Assembly (NCBI GenBank): GCA_964019055.1
Contig: OZ025209.1
Span: 11,131,981 to 11,195,980, forward strand
DNA: 64,000 nt
Direction of reading: 5' to 3'
Source: Anthopleura xanthogrammica
Taxonomy: Eukaryota > Cnidaria > Anthozoa > Actiniaria > Actiniidae
The notes beneath the pieces were generated by a model, which saw nothing but the letters and a program-made list of their open reading frames with translations, searched no databases and was not told the origin of the DNA. Each line of letters opens with the position of its first letter. Within the stretch, counting starts at the first letter, position 1. Positions 53,324 through 63,300 of the stretch are shown piece after piece. The position numbers and the translations under genes were made by a program.

Positions 53324-55487
53324 GAGGAGAAGGAAGGTACCAATTCCCTCGCCTTCCGTTGGCACAGGAAGCCCGCTATAGAGTTAAACCACTCTTGCTA
53401 TAGAGAGTATGTTAGAGTTGCCTGCGGAGGAGGCTAGGTTCGATCAATAGATATCATTATGGTACAGAAATCACATCTACTGTTAAACCAATCAAAGTGC
53501 ACGCTTTTTCATCCAATCAGAAGACAGTTATGATTTACCTGTTGGGGTTTTTCATTTCCTCCACGACGTAGTTCAACTGGCTCCTACAAGTTGCAAAATA
53601 GATACGAAACATGTGCCAACGAACAATGAATAGAGTATACATGTTAAAGCCTCTGACGTCTCGTTAATTTTTTGTGGGATTTTTAGAATGCCCCAAACGA
53701 GTATTGTGTTGTAACATGGTTTTCTATTCAAAAGTACTTACCAGCCGTCATACGAGTAGAGACCATTATAGAACGCGAACCCTATCAAACCGAGACTCGT
53801 AGTTGAGCCTTCGAAGGCATTAGTAAAATAGGAAGTGTGACCTAAAACGAATTTGTGAAAGATGATTTAAGCCGACAAGGTAAGAAAACGTACACTCAAA
53901 GCAAAGTAAGCATAGCACAGCACAGCACAGCACAGCACAGCACAGCACAGTACAGCACAGCACAGCACAGCACAGCACAGCACAGCACAGCACAGCACAG
54001 CACAGCACAGCACAGCACAGCACAGCACAGCACAGCACAGCACAGCACACCACAGCACAGCACAGCACAGCACAGCACAGCACAGCACAGCACAGCACAG
54101 CACAGCACACCACAGCACAGCACAGCACAGCACAGCACAGCACAGCACAGCACAGCACAGCACAGCACACTGGATATATGTTTTCAGTTATAAACACTTT
54201 TTTGTGTAAAAAACACAAAACACAAAAAAAAGTGTTTATATATAGCCACCCGCTTCATCGCCCCTGCTATACAGTACAGAGTAGCACAAGAGAAACAGTA
54301 GTCACAAGGAGCCAATATATCGATACCTTGAGCGATTCTGACTATTCCAGTAATGATCAGCATCACTATAGCAACCATCTTAGCTATAGTAAACACTACT
54401 TGCATTCTGCTTGCCCACTTCACGCTTGCGCAGTTCACCAACGTTATAACACCTTTGGGGGGAAAAAACAACATTTTAACCAGACTTGATCGACGTTGGG
54501 CTGTCAGATAATCATTACAGCCAATTTTTTCCCCGATAAAGTCATAATTTTCCTAGAAGTATTGATTTTCGAGGAGTCTAGAGGTTACTTCCACTTTAAC
54601 TCACTTCTAATGTTCAGCCGAGAATCGAAATTACAAAGTTTTGTTCGTATCCTCCACATGTCGTAAATTTTTCATTTGAAGTATTTTAATAATAATAATA
54701 AAAAAAAGCTTAGATAGCCTTTGAAAAAAGGTTGGTAAATTAAGGTTTTGTTGCTTGTTGCATACCAAGCCCGAAATGCAGCACGAGTAATGTGAATTCA
54801 AGAAGCGTAAGGTCACAACAATATGCGATTGTCCCAAACTGTGTCTACAGGTTTCAGCCTATATTTTCTTCTTCTGTGCTGACATTATTTACATATGAAT
54901 ATAATACTTTTCAAGCTTGGTAAGCAACGTGCAACATGCAGCATTTGGCAACAAGCAACAAAACCCTTCACCAACCCTTTTTGAAATAGCATTTTATTGA
55001 ATAGAATCCCTAGCTTACCTAGAGCAGCAGCAGCCAAGAGCTTGACCAACTGGTTATGATCCTTGTCGTTACTACACCCGGGGAAGAATGCTTCAACCAT
55101 ATATGAACCAAACACCAATAAAATCATCACAGCTGATGGTTTGATGAAGATCACGAAAATCCAAGAAAGCAAAAATGCAGGAAAAGGTCCATAGATTTCT
55201 AGAAAATACGCATATTCTGCACCAAACTTTGGAATCGAGGTTCCTAGTTCAACGTAGCAAAGCCCGCCAAAAAGAGCGATAACTCCACAGAACGACCACA
55301 CGACCATGTTGAGGCCTACAGATCCCGTGTACATCATGACCCATCTTGGAGTTGCAAAGATTCCTGAGCCAATGATCGTCCCTACAAGCATTGCAATCCC
55401 TCCGGGGATACCAAGAGTTCGCCTGAGACCGACGCGACTGACTTGATCATCTACTATCACGCTATCACTGGAATCTGTCTCGGACAT
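43447..55487 (-). CDS. SLC7 light-chain-type amino acid transporter (10 coding exons)
   Basis: Twelve-helix L-type/heteromeric amino acid transporter (LAT/b0,+AT group), which works in the plasma membrane bound to an SLC3 heavy chain. Exons in coding order: 55019-55487, 54327-54452, 53742-53841, 53539-53583, 52770-52893, 52292-52395, 51561-51657, 50794-50949, 50187-50364, 43447-43523; 1476 nt, 491 aa. Markers: helix 1 [12 protein letters not shown] (about 36-47), Cys138 in the loop after helix 3 where family members disulfide-bond SLC3, [41 protein letters not shown], and [14 protein letters not shown]. The last exon is separated by 6.7 kb but joins in phase (..[15 protein letters not shown]) behind a strong pyrimidine tract. 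If that intron is retained, the frame ends at 50176-50178 with five changed residues. Start: the ATG at 55487; the frame upstream has only TTG. The GPCR gene lies inside the last intron. Confidence 0.9.
43545..44750. repeat. 67-bp tandem repeat, three units, first unit split by the TTAA element
   Basis: Unit 'aatcaggcttctaattggtt' plus 'gaacgattatgacgtcat' plus 'tcaagaattaaggacccaga', starting at about 43547, 44634 and 44702. The first unit contains the 1015-bp insertion. Confidence 0.85.
43570..44584. mobile_element. 1015-bp piggyBac-like non-autonomous element at a TTAA site
   Basis: Ends CCCTTTCACTCCTACGG and ...CCAGGAGTCAATGGG, flanked on both sides by TTAA (43566-43569, 44585-44588). 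The insertion splits one unit of a local repeat: 'aggcttctaattgg' stops at the left TTAA and 'tcgattatgacgtcat' resumes at the right. TTAA duplication and CCC ends point to piggyBac (Kolobok also uses TTAA). A 140-codon open frame inside has no transposase features. It sits in the last SLC7 intron. Confidence 0.85.
45308..45313 (-). terminator. Candidate poly(A) signal of the GPCR gene
   Basis: AATAAA on the minus strand, about 9 nt past the GPCR stop. The 3' UTR would be very short. Confidence 0.45.
45322..46251 (-). CDS. Intronless rhodopsin-family GPCR (orphan), 309 aa
   Basis: Seven-helix class A receptor in a single exon; ligand unknown. Visible landmarks: helix 1 with SLNGLVLW (the conserved Asn), helix 2 with LKDL (the conserved Asp), Cys near the start of helix 3 ([12 protein letters not shown]), an SIDRCLAVR motif where Tyr of DRY is replaced by Cys, Trp in helix 4 (AWISS), FYCPL in helix 6 (Pro kept, the usual Trp replaced by Tyr), and [10 protein letters not shown] in helix 7, with Phe in place of Tyr in NPxxY. 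Both termini are short, with no signal peptide. The ATG at 46251 is used because the open frame further upstream has only a TTG. It is nested on the same strand in the last intron of the SLC7 gene. Intronless lineage-specific class A receptors are common in cnidarians and other marine invertebrates. Confidence 0.9.
   Translation of the reverse strand: MKQVCSFLDIIFHPDIYASHFYVFLAVSHVLSGIVSLSLNGLVLWTVWKVPVLHNKPSMVLIAGLGLKDLCMGALIEPLYTAWLLTAHKAASFELFCILGVIGKVLLYSITTLAGFNITAISIDRCLAVRTKVNYRNLVTLKRVIRFLGFAWISSFTICIPLAFESKETAFTVVAVLGVIFFVISKTSYVVSILAIRKLRNQVSHNSATQESAVNSANFDISKYSRSLRTLVIVFCCDIIFYCPLISIGIFRSVGAKISDKNWALYLSVCEMLMVLPSSANPCIFLWRMQDLRQEAKNILKCLLKRGEV
47234..47497. mobile_element. GGGCGGATCCAGG inverted-repeat element, third copy
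   Basis: Starts 'agggcggatccagggggg' and ends 'aaaatcctggatccgttcct'; the inner arms 'gccacccccctctttgcagg' and 'taagccacccccctttgta' are direct rather than inverted copies. It is in the last SLC7 intron. Confidence 0.7.
47936..48185 (+). mobile_element. tRNA-like SINE (A-box TAGCTCAGTTGGTTAGTGC)
   Basis: 'gacgtagctcagttggttag' and, 45 bp on, 'ggttcgatcc' form A- and B-boxes of a pol III promoter; the ends 'cagacgta' and 'cacgtctg' could pair as an acceptor stem. The anticodon and T stems do not fold cleanly, and the sequence continues into a pyrimidine-rich body ending 'tttctttacctttacctttt'. A SINE or tRNA-derived pseudogene fits better than a working tRNA. Confidence 0.65.
48745..49085. 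mobile_element. Inverted-repeat element related to 40520-40995
   Basis: 'ggtaatagaactgagtgtct' at the left of the palindrome pairs with 'actcagttctattacc' at the right; 'cactcccgctgcgcggtcgt' is at the centre. Preceded by 'tatccattttgaaatcatta' as in the other copy. Confidence 0.75.
50405..50780. repeat. GGAA/GGAC/GGAT purine-rich microsatellite cluster
   Basis: Runs of gaagg, (ggac)n and (ggat)n between SLC7 exons 50187-50364 and 50794-50949. Open frames rich in Ser, Pro and Arg on the minus strand come from this tract. Confidence 0.95.
51709..52250. mobile_element. TAGACCCC family element, copy 4, split by a LINE-like insert
   Basis: Left 'tagacccctttcacatgacg', centre 'tcaatctcctgagaattgga', then the right half resumes 'gagctgctttccaagcgacg' and ends 'gcaaggggtcta'. 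About 390 bp of foreign sequence sits between 'cctccaaat' and 'gagctgc'. Confidence 0.85.
51826..52205 (-). mobile_element. Possible 5'-truncated non-LTR retrotransposon 3' end
   Basis: On the minus strand an open stretch reads [18 protein letters not shown] followed by [16 protein letters not shown] and a stop, then an AT-rich 3' region and an A-rich/(GAA)n tail (plus strand 51831-51851). Charge pattern, stop and A-rich tail resemble a LINE terminus. The insert is bordered by inverted 'agttccctt' and 'aagggaact' (51817-51825, 52206-52214), which is not what a LINE should leave, so the class is open. Confidence 0.4.
52441..52563. mobile_element. TAGACCCC family element, copy 5, reverse and worn
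   Basis: 'gaatgcagctcaatttggag' ... 'ccaattctcaggaagttgaa' ... 'actccaaatttaactgcttt' ... 'aaaaggggt', the reverse orientation of the reference copy. In an SLC7 intron 45 bp from the exon at 52292-52395. Confidence 0.8.
52650..52748. repeat. (GGATGGAT)n microsatellite
   Basis: ATGGATGG-type repeats in an SLC7 intron, ending about 20 bp from the exon at 52770-52893. Confidence 0.9.
53288..53322. repeat. Poly(G) run
   Basis: More than 30 consecutive G in an SLC7 intron; the length is likely to be uncertain in an assembly. Confidence 0.95.
53911..54170. repeat. (CACAG)n pentanucleotide array with a 60-bp higher-order period
   Basis: About 52 CACAG units in an SLC7 intron. The variant CACAC occurs at 54046-54050, 54106-54110 and 54166-54170, exactly 60 bp (12 units) apart, so a 12-unit block was itself duplicated. 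A small hairpin ('ataaacactttttt' against 'aaaaaagtgtttat') follows at 54189-54244. Confidence 0.97.
54768..54990 (+). repeat. Interspersed repeat copy 2 (partner 1385-1600)
   Basis: 'cataccaagcccgaaatgca', 'gtcacaacaatatg', 'tctgtgctgacattattta' and 'caagcttggtaagcaac' in the same order as the copy at 1385. Lies in the first SLC7 intron. Confidence 0.7.
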
Positions 55488-55935
55488 GATAGATTGTCCA
55501 AAATTTGCCAAAGAACCCGGCTCTTTTCGACCTTGCGCAGTTATATATGCTATCCAGGTAATTTCGTTTACAGCAACTTGGAGTTCTGTTGTCTGGCTTC
55601 TGAGGTCCGACTAACGGTAATTTGAACAGTCACTTTTCCCCCTAGTTTTATCTACGTGTTCGATCATATACATGTCATGGTGAAACCCAGTAGCAGTAGG
55701 CTAGGTCAAGTCAAGCACATTGTCTAATGTTCTTCAATGTATACATATCGTGACAAGTCACTGACATAGCGCATTAAGTATTCACTGCTTAACAAGAATT
55801 TTACAAATTATTAAAGCAACTGAAGAAGTTGAACATGATATTGTAAATTATCAACACCGAGGCTGTGTTATCTGCAGAAGCTGTAGGCTGAAGAGGGATT
55901 AAACAGCCGAGTTTTTGATAATTTACGACCTTCAT

Positions 55936-56340
55936 CACAGGTAGCCCAAGCTATGGTTCTGAATATATATAGAGAGAATGTATGGCAGATCAAAAAATTT
56001 CTTTAAAATAGAATATATTTCATATTTTATTGTTTCTTTACCGGTATATCAATGTTGTATTGCATGTTTTGTGGTTTTCTGACGGTTTGGTTGCGTTTTA
56101 AGGCGATTTAAGGAAATTTTATCTCCTCTCTAAAGACGAAGTCGTCTTTAGAGAGGAGATAAAATTTCCTTAAATCGCCTTAAAACGCAACCAAACCGTC
56201 AGAAAACCACAAAACATGCAACATTGATATACCGGTAAAGAAACAATAAAATATGAAATTTATTTTATTTTAAAGAAATTTTTTGATCTGCCATACATTC
56301 TCTCTATATATATTCAGAACCATAGCTTGGGCTACCTGTG
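55936..56340. mobile_element. 405-bp near-perfect palindromic element, CACAGG ends, 7-bp target duplication
   Basis: Both halves are reverse complements from CACAGGTAGCCCAAGC inward to the centre 'aaagacgaagtcgtcttt'; I see a 5-base indel near 56070 and a few substitutions. The repeat ccttcat flanks both ends (55929-55935, 56341-56347). It is inserted in an older element related to 35478-35592. Almost no unpaired loop remains, so the whole element is one hairpin. Confidence 0.93.
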
Positions 56341-56688
56341 CCTTCATGCGAAAAAATAAATTATCCAATTTCAATAACTGTCTATTTTAGATTTTGTAAA
56401 CAGAGAATGAAGATTTCATACTAATTTAGTTATTTGGTAATGTATCAGTTCTGAAAACTAAAAGATTTGGTAACTGGCTTACGATGTGTTTTAGTTTTAG
56501 GTATGAGAGCCAGTCAATTATTATTGTAATTTCGTTTGTCTTTCTTTCGGTTGTCTGTCAACCTTGTGTTTTGTGTATAAAGATGCATTCAGGGTCATGG
56601 GTGTCTATTTTGGTATCGCCTGCTATATGTCACTGGCACCTACCAGAAGGGTCAAGCTAAGCCATCTGTGCTATGGTCATACCTCTAT

Positions 56689-56812
56689 ATACCCCTTCGA
56701 AATGCAGCTCATTTTGGAGGACAAAAAATAGGTTTCCAATTCTCAGGAGTTTGAAATTCTTTCGTTTTGTCCTCCAAATTGAGCTGCTTTGATGTCACGT
56801 GCAAGGGTCTAT
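56689..56812. mobile_element. TAGACCCC family element, copy 6, reverse
   Basis: 'accccttcgaaatgcagctc', 'ttttggaggac', 'ccaattctcaggag', 'gtcctccaaattgagctgct' and 'gatgtcacgtgcaagggtct' give a complete reverse-oriented copy of about 124 bp. Confidence 0.9.
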
Positions 56813-57133
56813 TTCAAGTAAGAAGACACCCTTTATTCAACTGACACTATCTGGGATAATGACCGACATTTTCTTCCCATATTTCCCGTGAAAAAAAAAA
56901 CAACTCTTTACAGCAGACACCTCCATCGAAAGCAGACCAAAATTCTTTCTTCTCACCAAGAAACCTTCAAATTGTTATGTCTTGAAAGGTTGTTCCATCC
57001 AAAAAAAAAAAAACGATTGCGTTTGCAAACGCTTCTTACGGAATCCTCAAGACAAAGATAGAAATACAAATTCTTCATATGAAGAAAATTTTGATTCAAA
57101 ATCACTGAATCTTGTATTAAGCTATGGATACAC

Positions 57134-57351
57134 GGTGCAACATTGCGCGCAATGTTGCAGGCAATCGATGTTGCGAGCCATGTCACACGATGCAATTTGT
57201 TGCACGCCCCTTGTGGAAATCAGCTTTAGTTGACGGGGCTAGCGTGTCTAAATAAAGTTTACCTACCTACCTACGCAATGTTGCTGAAGTAGAAAACAAA
57301 CTTACTTCAGCAACAATGCCTGCAATATTGCGCGCAATGTTGCACTGCGTG
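57134..57351. mobile_element. Inverted repeat with an inserted LINE 3' tail
   Basis: 'tgcaacattgcgcgcaatgt' with 'tgcaggca' pairs with 'tgcctgcaatattgcgcgca' and 'atgttgca'. Inside, about 57200-57276, lies 'gccccttgtggaaatcagct' ... 'gacggggc' (a short hairpin) followed by 'aaataaagtttacctaccta', which has the layout of a CR1/L2-type LINE 3' end with a (TACC)n tail. Confidence 0.6.
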
Positions 57352-57389
57352 TTTGCGCCTTTTAAAACATGCTTGACCAAATATTCCAT

Positions 57390-60300
57390 TCATTTCTTCG
57401 CCGAGTAAGACGTCCCAGCTCTTCTTGAGGAACTTCTTGTGGCCATCTTGACAGGAGTAGCTTCTGTCATGGATTTTCTCTTTCCCTTAACCTCAACTTT
57501 TTTACTTTCTTTGCTTTTCTTCCTTGATACAGACTCGCTAGCATTTTGTTCATGCTCATCACTACATTCTTCGGATTCTTCTTCCTCATAATTTATGATC
57601 TTCATCCCTCGTTTCCTCTTCAAAGCACTCGACGCAGATTTTAGAGGCTTTCGGTCATCACTACATTCTTCGGGTTCTTCTTCTTCTTCTTCATCATCAA
57701 CCTTCATCACTCGCTTCCTCTTCAAAGGACTCGACGCAGAATCTCGATGCTTTTGGTCCTCGCCAGACTCGGGCCGAGTTGAGTCGTCTTCGTCCGATTC
57801 TTTCACGTTATTTTGATTATTTGGGTTCGATTTTTTAGAGGGATTTTTGTCAATGACGAACAAGTCTTCCACAATCTCTTCTTCCTGTGTCGAAATAAGA
57901 AAAGATGCGCATAAAAATTCAGTGAGTAAGTACTAAATGCATGGGTGGAAGGGGGGGGGGGGGGGGTGCTAAGGAAAGACGACACGCAGCCAAGACAACA
58001 GTCTGGGATACCATGACAATACATAGGTTGCCATGACGATACTACCGGTCAGCAACTAATAAACACTATCATTTACCATAATTCTATAATATAAGATATC
58101 ATGACAACACGAAACACGGGTCACCATGTCACGAAATATCACCATGGCAACCTTACCTCGGAGTCGGATTGTTCTTCTAGTTGACCTATGATGGTTTTCA
58201 ATTGTCGGTGCAGTATGGCATCTTCTCCTTCATGTTCTTCGAACTCCACTCTCTGTTGATGAAACAGATTGGATTGCGTTTGGTTGCAATTTTAAAACAG
58301 AAACAAAAGAAACAACAAACAAATAAAACAACAACAAAAACTGATTTTTTAAAGCACAACAATTTCCGAGGGTCCGTACACATGAAGGTAGGGTGACCCT
58401 GGTGCTAGAGGGACAAGTCTTTTGTTTTCCTTCCCCAGAGGACACCAAAACCAAGAGGTAGCCCTGACAGAAGGGTCATCCTATGTTATCTAAGTAGGCC
58501 CTGAATCCGCAATTTGGTTATTGAAAATGAAAATATCCATTTATTGTCTGTTGTCAAGACGAAGTTACACAGGATGAATCACAATACGTATTTTTGACGC
58601 AAGAAATCCCCTTGCACTAAAACACCCGTTGGGTTACCTGTGTCTCCTCTCCATCTTCTTTCCCACCAGCCGAGTCGAAAAAGAACAGTGGCTCATCTGT
58701 TGGATGGTCACCCTGTGTCTCATCTGTGGGCCCATGATCCTCTGTCGTCTTTTCAACGCTTTCTTCGCGAGATTCGGAAGCCAACTAAAAAATGTTGATT
58801 AAAAATGACATTTTAAATTACAATTTGTGTAACTCAAAATTTAGCCAATCACGGCTTCTGTGACGCATTAAAACTTACAGCCAATCACAACTCAGTTTAC
58901 AAAATTGCAGCTTCGGTGACGTGTCTTTTAGCCAATCACGTTTTCTGTGACGTATGATACGATTGAGTTACAGTTCACGATCATCAATCACCCGCTGATC
59001 ACGCGCGCGCTTTTTGCTGTGACGTGTATCGCTTTTTAACCAATCACAGCGCACAATCAGCGCTTATTACTTACGTCAAGAAGAGCTTCCATGTCTTCTT
59101 CCCGTTGTTCGCCGAGTAAATGAGATGTTACTTGACTAGCAGTCATTTTCTTGGACAGTTGAAGTCTTTCTGCGAGTCTAGAGAGGCAAGCAAAATCAGC
59201 AAATGAAAGGTGAGTAGGAATTCAGAGAAATGTAATTCTAACAACAATGATTCTCATTAAAATGTTAAGAAAATAACAATTAGAGTGCAAACAGTATATC
59301 CGTGAAATACAAATTACTAAATAGCACAAAATAGTGCTAATTAAACAATGGAAATCAATAGAATTTGCTTAAAATTGTACTATTTAGTATAACTAATGTT
59401 TCACGGATATACTGTTTGCACTCTAAGACGGTGAGGTATCAAAAGTCACAATATATACGAGTAAAGTTTTCAAAAGTGGATGCGCAGGTTGTTAAATAAT
59501 AGGATGAGATAGATTGATGGACGGACGGACGGACGGATGGATATTGGATGGATGGATGTATAAGCTTAGGTCACTTCATCACTACCTTCTGTTGTGTTTT
59601 GAAACAACTGAAACAAATCTTGATGGAGCGCCCTGCTTTTCTGCTACCTGCAATCACAAAGTAAAGCTCTTCTATTATATTCTTCTTCATAAACGTTCAT
59701 GTGCCGGATTCCTGGTTGCATCAATGGATATATTTTTACCTTGCGAATTGAAATCTTAGTTTTGGTAGATGAAGATAATGATGCTGATGATGCTGAAGAG
59801 CATAATTGGAGACCAATTCTTGATAAGAAAATAAATCTGTAAAAAATGAAAATGGAATTCCTATTGAAAAACTAGAAAATTTCAGACTGAAGGAAGATAG
59901 AAAAGAAAAGGAATAGAGAAGAAAAAAAATTAAAATTAAAAAGAGAGAGACAAAACAATAACAGTTAAGACTAGCCTGGCCCTCGCAAGGGGAGGAGTGC
60001 TGGGGAGGAGAAGGCTAAGTTAAGACTTACTTGATGTACTGAGTGATTTTGAGCATGCCTTGATTTCTTTCCATAATGCACCTTTTGAAATTCAAAAATA
60101 ATTTGAAACAGCATTAGAAAAGTTACATAGACTTGGATCATATTCAAATAATTTGAGAAATCTTATGGCTTTTTCTGTGCTCTGTTCACTAATACAGCAT
60201 ACAGGAAGCGATGAAAGCATGTAATACAGTAGGGGAGCACATGTTTTTTTTAACAGTTAGATCGCTCGCCTCTCTCGATGTGACCCAGGTTCAAGTACTG

Positions 60301-63300
60301 CCGGGCTCTGTGTGGTAGGTGAGTAGAGTTGCTTAGTGGTTGTCTCCTGTGTTTAGAGGGTTTTTCTCTGGGTCCTCCAGTTTTCCACCCCCCGCAAAAA
60401 TCAACTTCTCAATTCTAATTCGATATTTAGGCTTTCGCCTTAAGTATGGATCTTAGTGTTCTGTGTGATTGTCCCACACTGTCATATGATGATATATTTT
60501 TACCTCAATAATGGTATTAATGCAGCACCACTGTTACAATCAAGCTGTGTCACTTGTAAGAACACATCCATACAATGCTCTGGTGAATGACCTAGAGGTC
60601 AAATACAACACATTAGAATTTCACTGCAAATAGTCAATAGTTCTTTCATTTGAATCCTGCTACCCTTTCATGTCAAATTATGCATACAAGGGCCTTACCA
60701 AGAACAGCAAAAATCAAGGTTGCCAGGGTTTCTACACTGCTTTCTTCAGCAATGCTAAGAAGAGAATAAAATGAAAAAATAATAAACCATAGATAGAAAG
60801 AAAGAAAGAAAGAAAGAAAGAAAAAAAGAAAAAAAGAAAAAAAGAAAGAAAGAAAGAAAGAAAGAAAGGAAGGAAGGAAGGAAGGAAGGAAGGAAGGTAG
60901 CAGGGAAAGAAGCAAAGAAGGAAGGTAGGAAGGATTAAAGGGGTGGAATCAAGGAAGGAATGGAGAATGAGGGGAAAGAAAACTCAAAAATTAATAATCT
61001 AAACACTGTTACTAATATAGACAATTGTATCACATAGGTTCTCATCAGCAATCAAAAAAGTATTCCTCGTAGTCTTCAAAGTAACTCACCTTGATGAAAC
61101 AATCTGCAAATCTGTATACAAAGACAACATTGCAGCCATGAGATCTTCATAGGACTCTTCTGAGGTGACATCATCATCTGAAATCTGGGTGATATAACAA
61201 TGATAAATAAGGTACTGTGGAACGCAAAACTTGTTTAGAATTGTAATTCAATTTCTCATTCATTTCTTGCTCTTACCTTATCACTGCTAGCCAGCCATCT
61301 GTGGTTCATCAGGACAATGCTCTTGTGTAAAGTCTTTAGGAGATCTCTTACCCTGCAAACAAAAGTATCAAATGAATGTTTTTGGCCATTTTAGAACTAT
61401 GGTGCAGTGCTTCTCAAAAGCACCCATAGAATTGCAGAATTTGCTGTTGCCACAAAATTTGGTGTATGTCAATCAAAGTGTTTCCATGACAATGTCAGAA
61501 AACACAAAGATTTCAGGTGCATGTGCCTATGGAATGTCATAGAAAAGTCTTGATTGACGTACACCAAAACCTACTTCATTGCGACGAAAATTTTGCACAT
61601 ATGATACTATTAGAAGCAATCTAATATGGTTGTGTAGTTAAAGAACAGATATCCATACCTTTTCATTTTGGCATCAGATTCTGGTTCACTGATACATGCT
61701 TCACACTTTGAAGAAAATTCCCTGGAAAAAAAGCATTATTTTCCAAAATTATCAACAGAATAAGTCAATCCAATTGTACATCCACTAAGTCATTTTATAC
61801 TAAAAATCATTTTATAAGTCAGTTAGCTAAAATATAAAGCATGCTTTTTGGTGCTCTAATGAACCATACTTACTCCAAAATGAATGATAAACACTCCAAG
61901 GTACTCTGTTTGAAAAAAAATACCACTGATTACATAAAGTAGACTTCTGAGTAGAACAAATTTGACAAACGTTGAATAGAAAGCAAGTTTCATCAACTTT
62001 CAGTCTTCCTCAGAAGCTATTTTAATTTGACTCTGGCCTGGCGTGGCCTCATAAAGGCAGATAATCATGCTCAAAAGACCAAATGACTGCAAGAACTGAT
62101 TATGTAAGTTGGGTTTCTGAACAGGACAAAATGGACAAACAGTTGAATTTAAGGCAACTTTCAGCCATCTCCTCCTTTCAGACTCTGTTGCAATTTTGCC
62201 ACTGCCTTATGAATGACCTTGAAACAGTCTAAATGTATACTTCATACAAAATTTACTTCAAACCTGTGGCAAAAATAAATTTTAGGATAAAAAAAACAAT
62301 GGAACTTTAGGTATGACAGGGTGTCTGGACCCCCCTGACCCTCCCCCTGGATCTGCCTTTGACTTTTGAAGCAGTCATTGACCAAAAGACGATAAGAACT
62401 ACGATAAGATCATATGAAGTAGGTTTCTGAATAGGTTTTGGATAAAACTAATGAACAGTCAGTTGAATTGAAGGCAATGCTTAGGCTAGGTCCTTTTTGT
62501 CCTATCAGAATCTATTTCAATTTTGCCCCTGCCTCAAGATAAGTGCAAAATAGAAGACGAGACAATAAGAATTGATCACATGAAGTACATGTACATTCCT
62601 TTTTGTCCAGCCAGACTCTATTTCAGTTGCCCTGCCTCAAGAAAGTGCAAAATAGAACAAAAGATGACAAGAACTGATCACATGAAGTAAGACTCAAAAT
62701 TCTCTCAAGCTAATTGGCTAAATGTGAGTTGAAAATTACAAATTTATTAAGTGAAAAGATATTGGAATGGCATTTTCTTTTTAGAAAACAATGATATGCA
62801 AAGGAAAATAAGGTCTTTGCTTTTGCGTTCAACCCATTTATCTTGTAGCTGCTCAATGCACAAGATAAGTTTATCTTGTCATTAAAAAAATGAAATTCTA
62901 ACCCTGTGAAGTAGGTTTCTGAGTGGGGCAAAATTAATGGACAGTTGATTTGAAGACAATGCCCTTCCATTTTGTTCTATCAGACTCTCAATTTCTCCCC
63001 CACCTCACGATAATGCAAAACAGACCAAAAGACAACAAGAACTGATCATGCATCACATGATGTAAGTTAGAACATGACAGTACAAAGTTGACCAACATTT
63101 GAATTGAAGCAATTGTGTTTGCCCATTTTGTTACTCAGGCATACAGTAGTTGTAAAGGATACTCACTTTTCTAGTATGACAACCAATAGTCATTTCTGTA
63201 CATTTCTGAACTGACAACAGATCGATACTTCTTTTTGCCTGAAATAAATATCAAAGATTTCAACTCTTACTGGTCCAAACTGATTTCATTCAGATACTGT

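Larger units (their letters stand above)
55488..57389. other. Intergenic space upstream of SLC7 and downstream of the right-edge gene
   Basis: Contains the SLC7 promoter side, an older inverted-repeat element at 55843-55932, the 405-bp palindrome, a TAGACCCC element at 56689-56812 and an inverted repeat at 57134-57351 with a LINE tail inside. No gene supported. Confidence 0.7.

Noticed and set aside
53820..54218. Cys/Ala/Val-rich and Thr/Ala/Gln/His-rich open frames around 54 kb
   Set aside because: Pure (CACAG)n translation in an SLC7 intron; the same tract gives open frames on both strands.
55485..55511. An SLC7 start eight codons further upstream
   Set aside because: The frame is open there but the codon is TTG; the first ATG is at 55487. 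The same reasoning moved the GPCR start to 46251 and the SWAP-70-like start to 25697.
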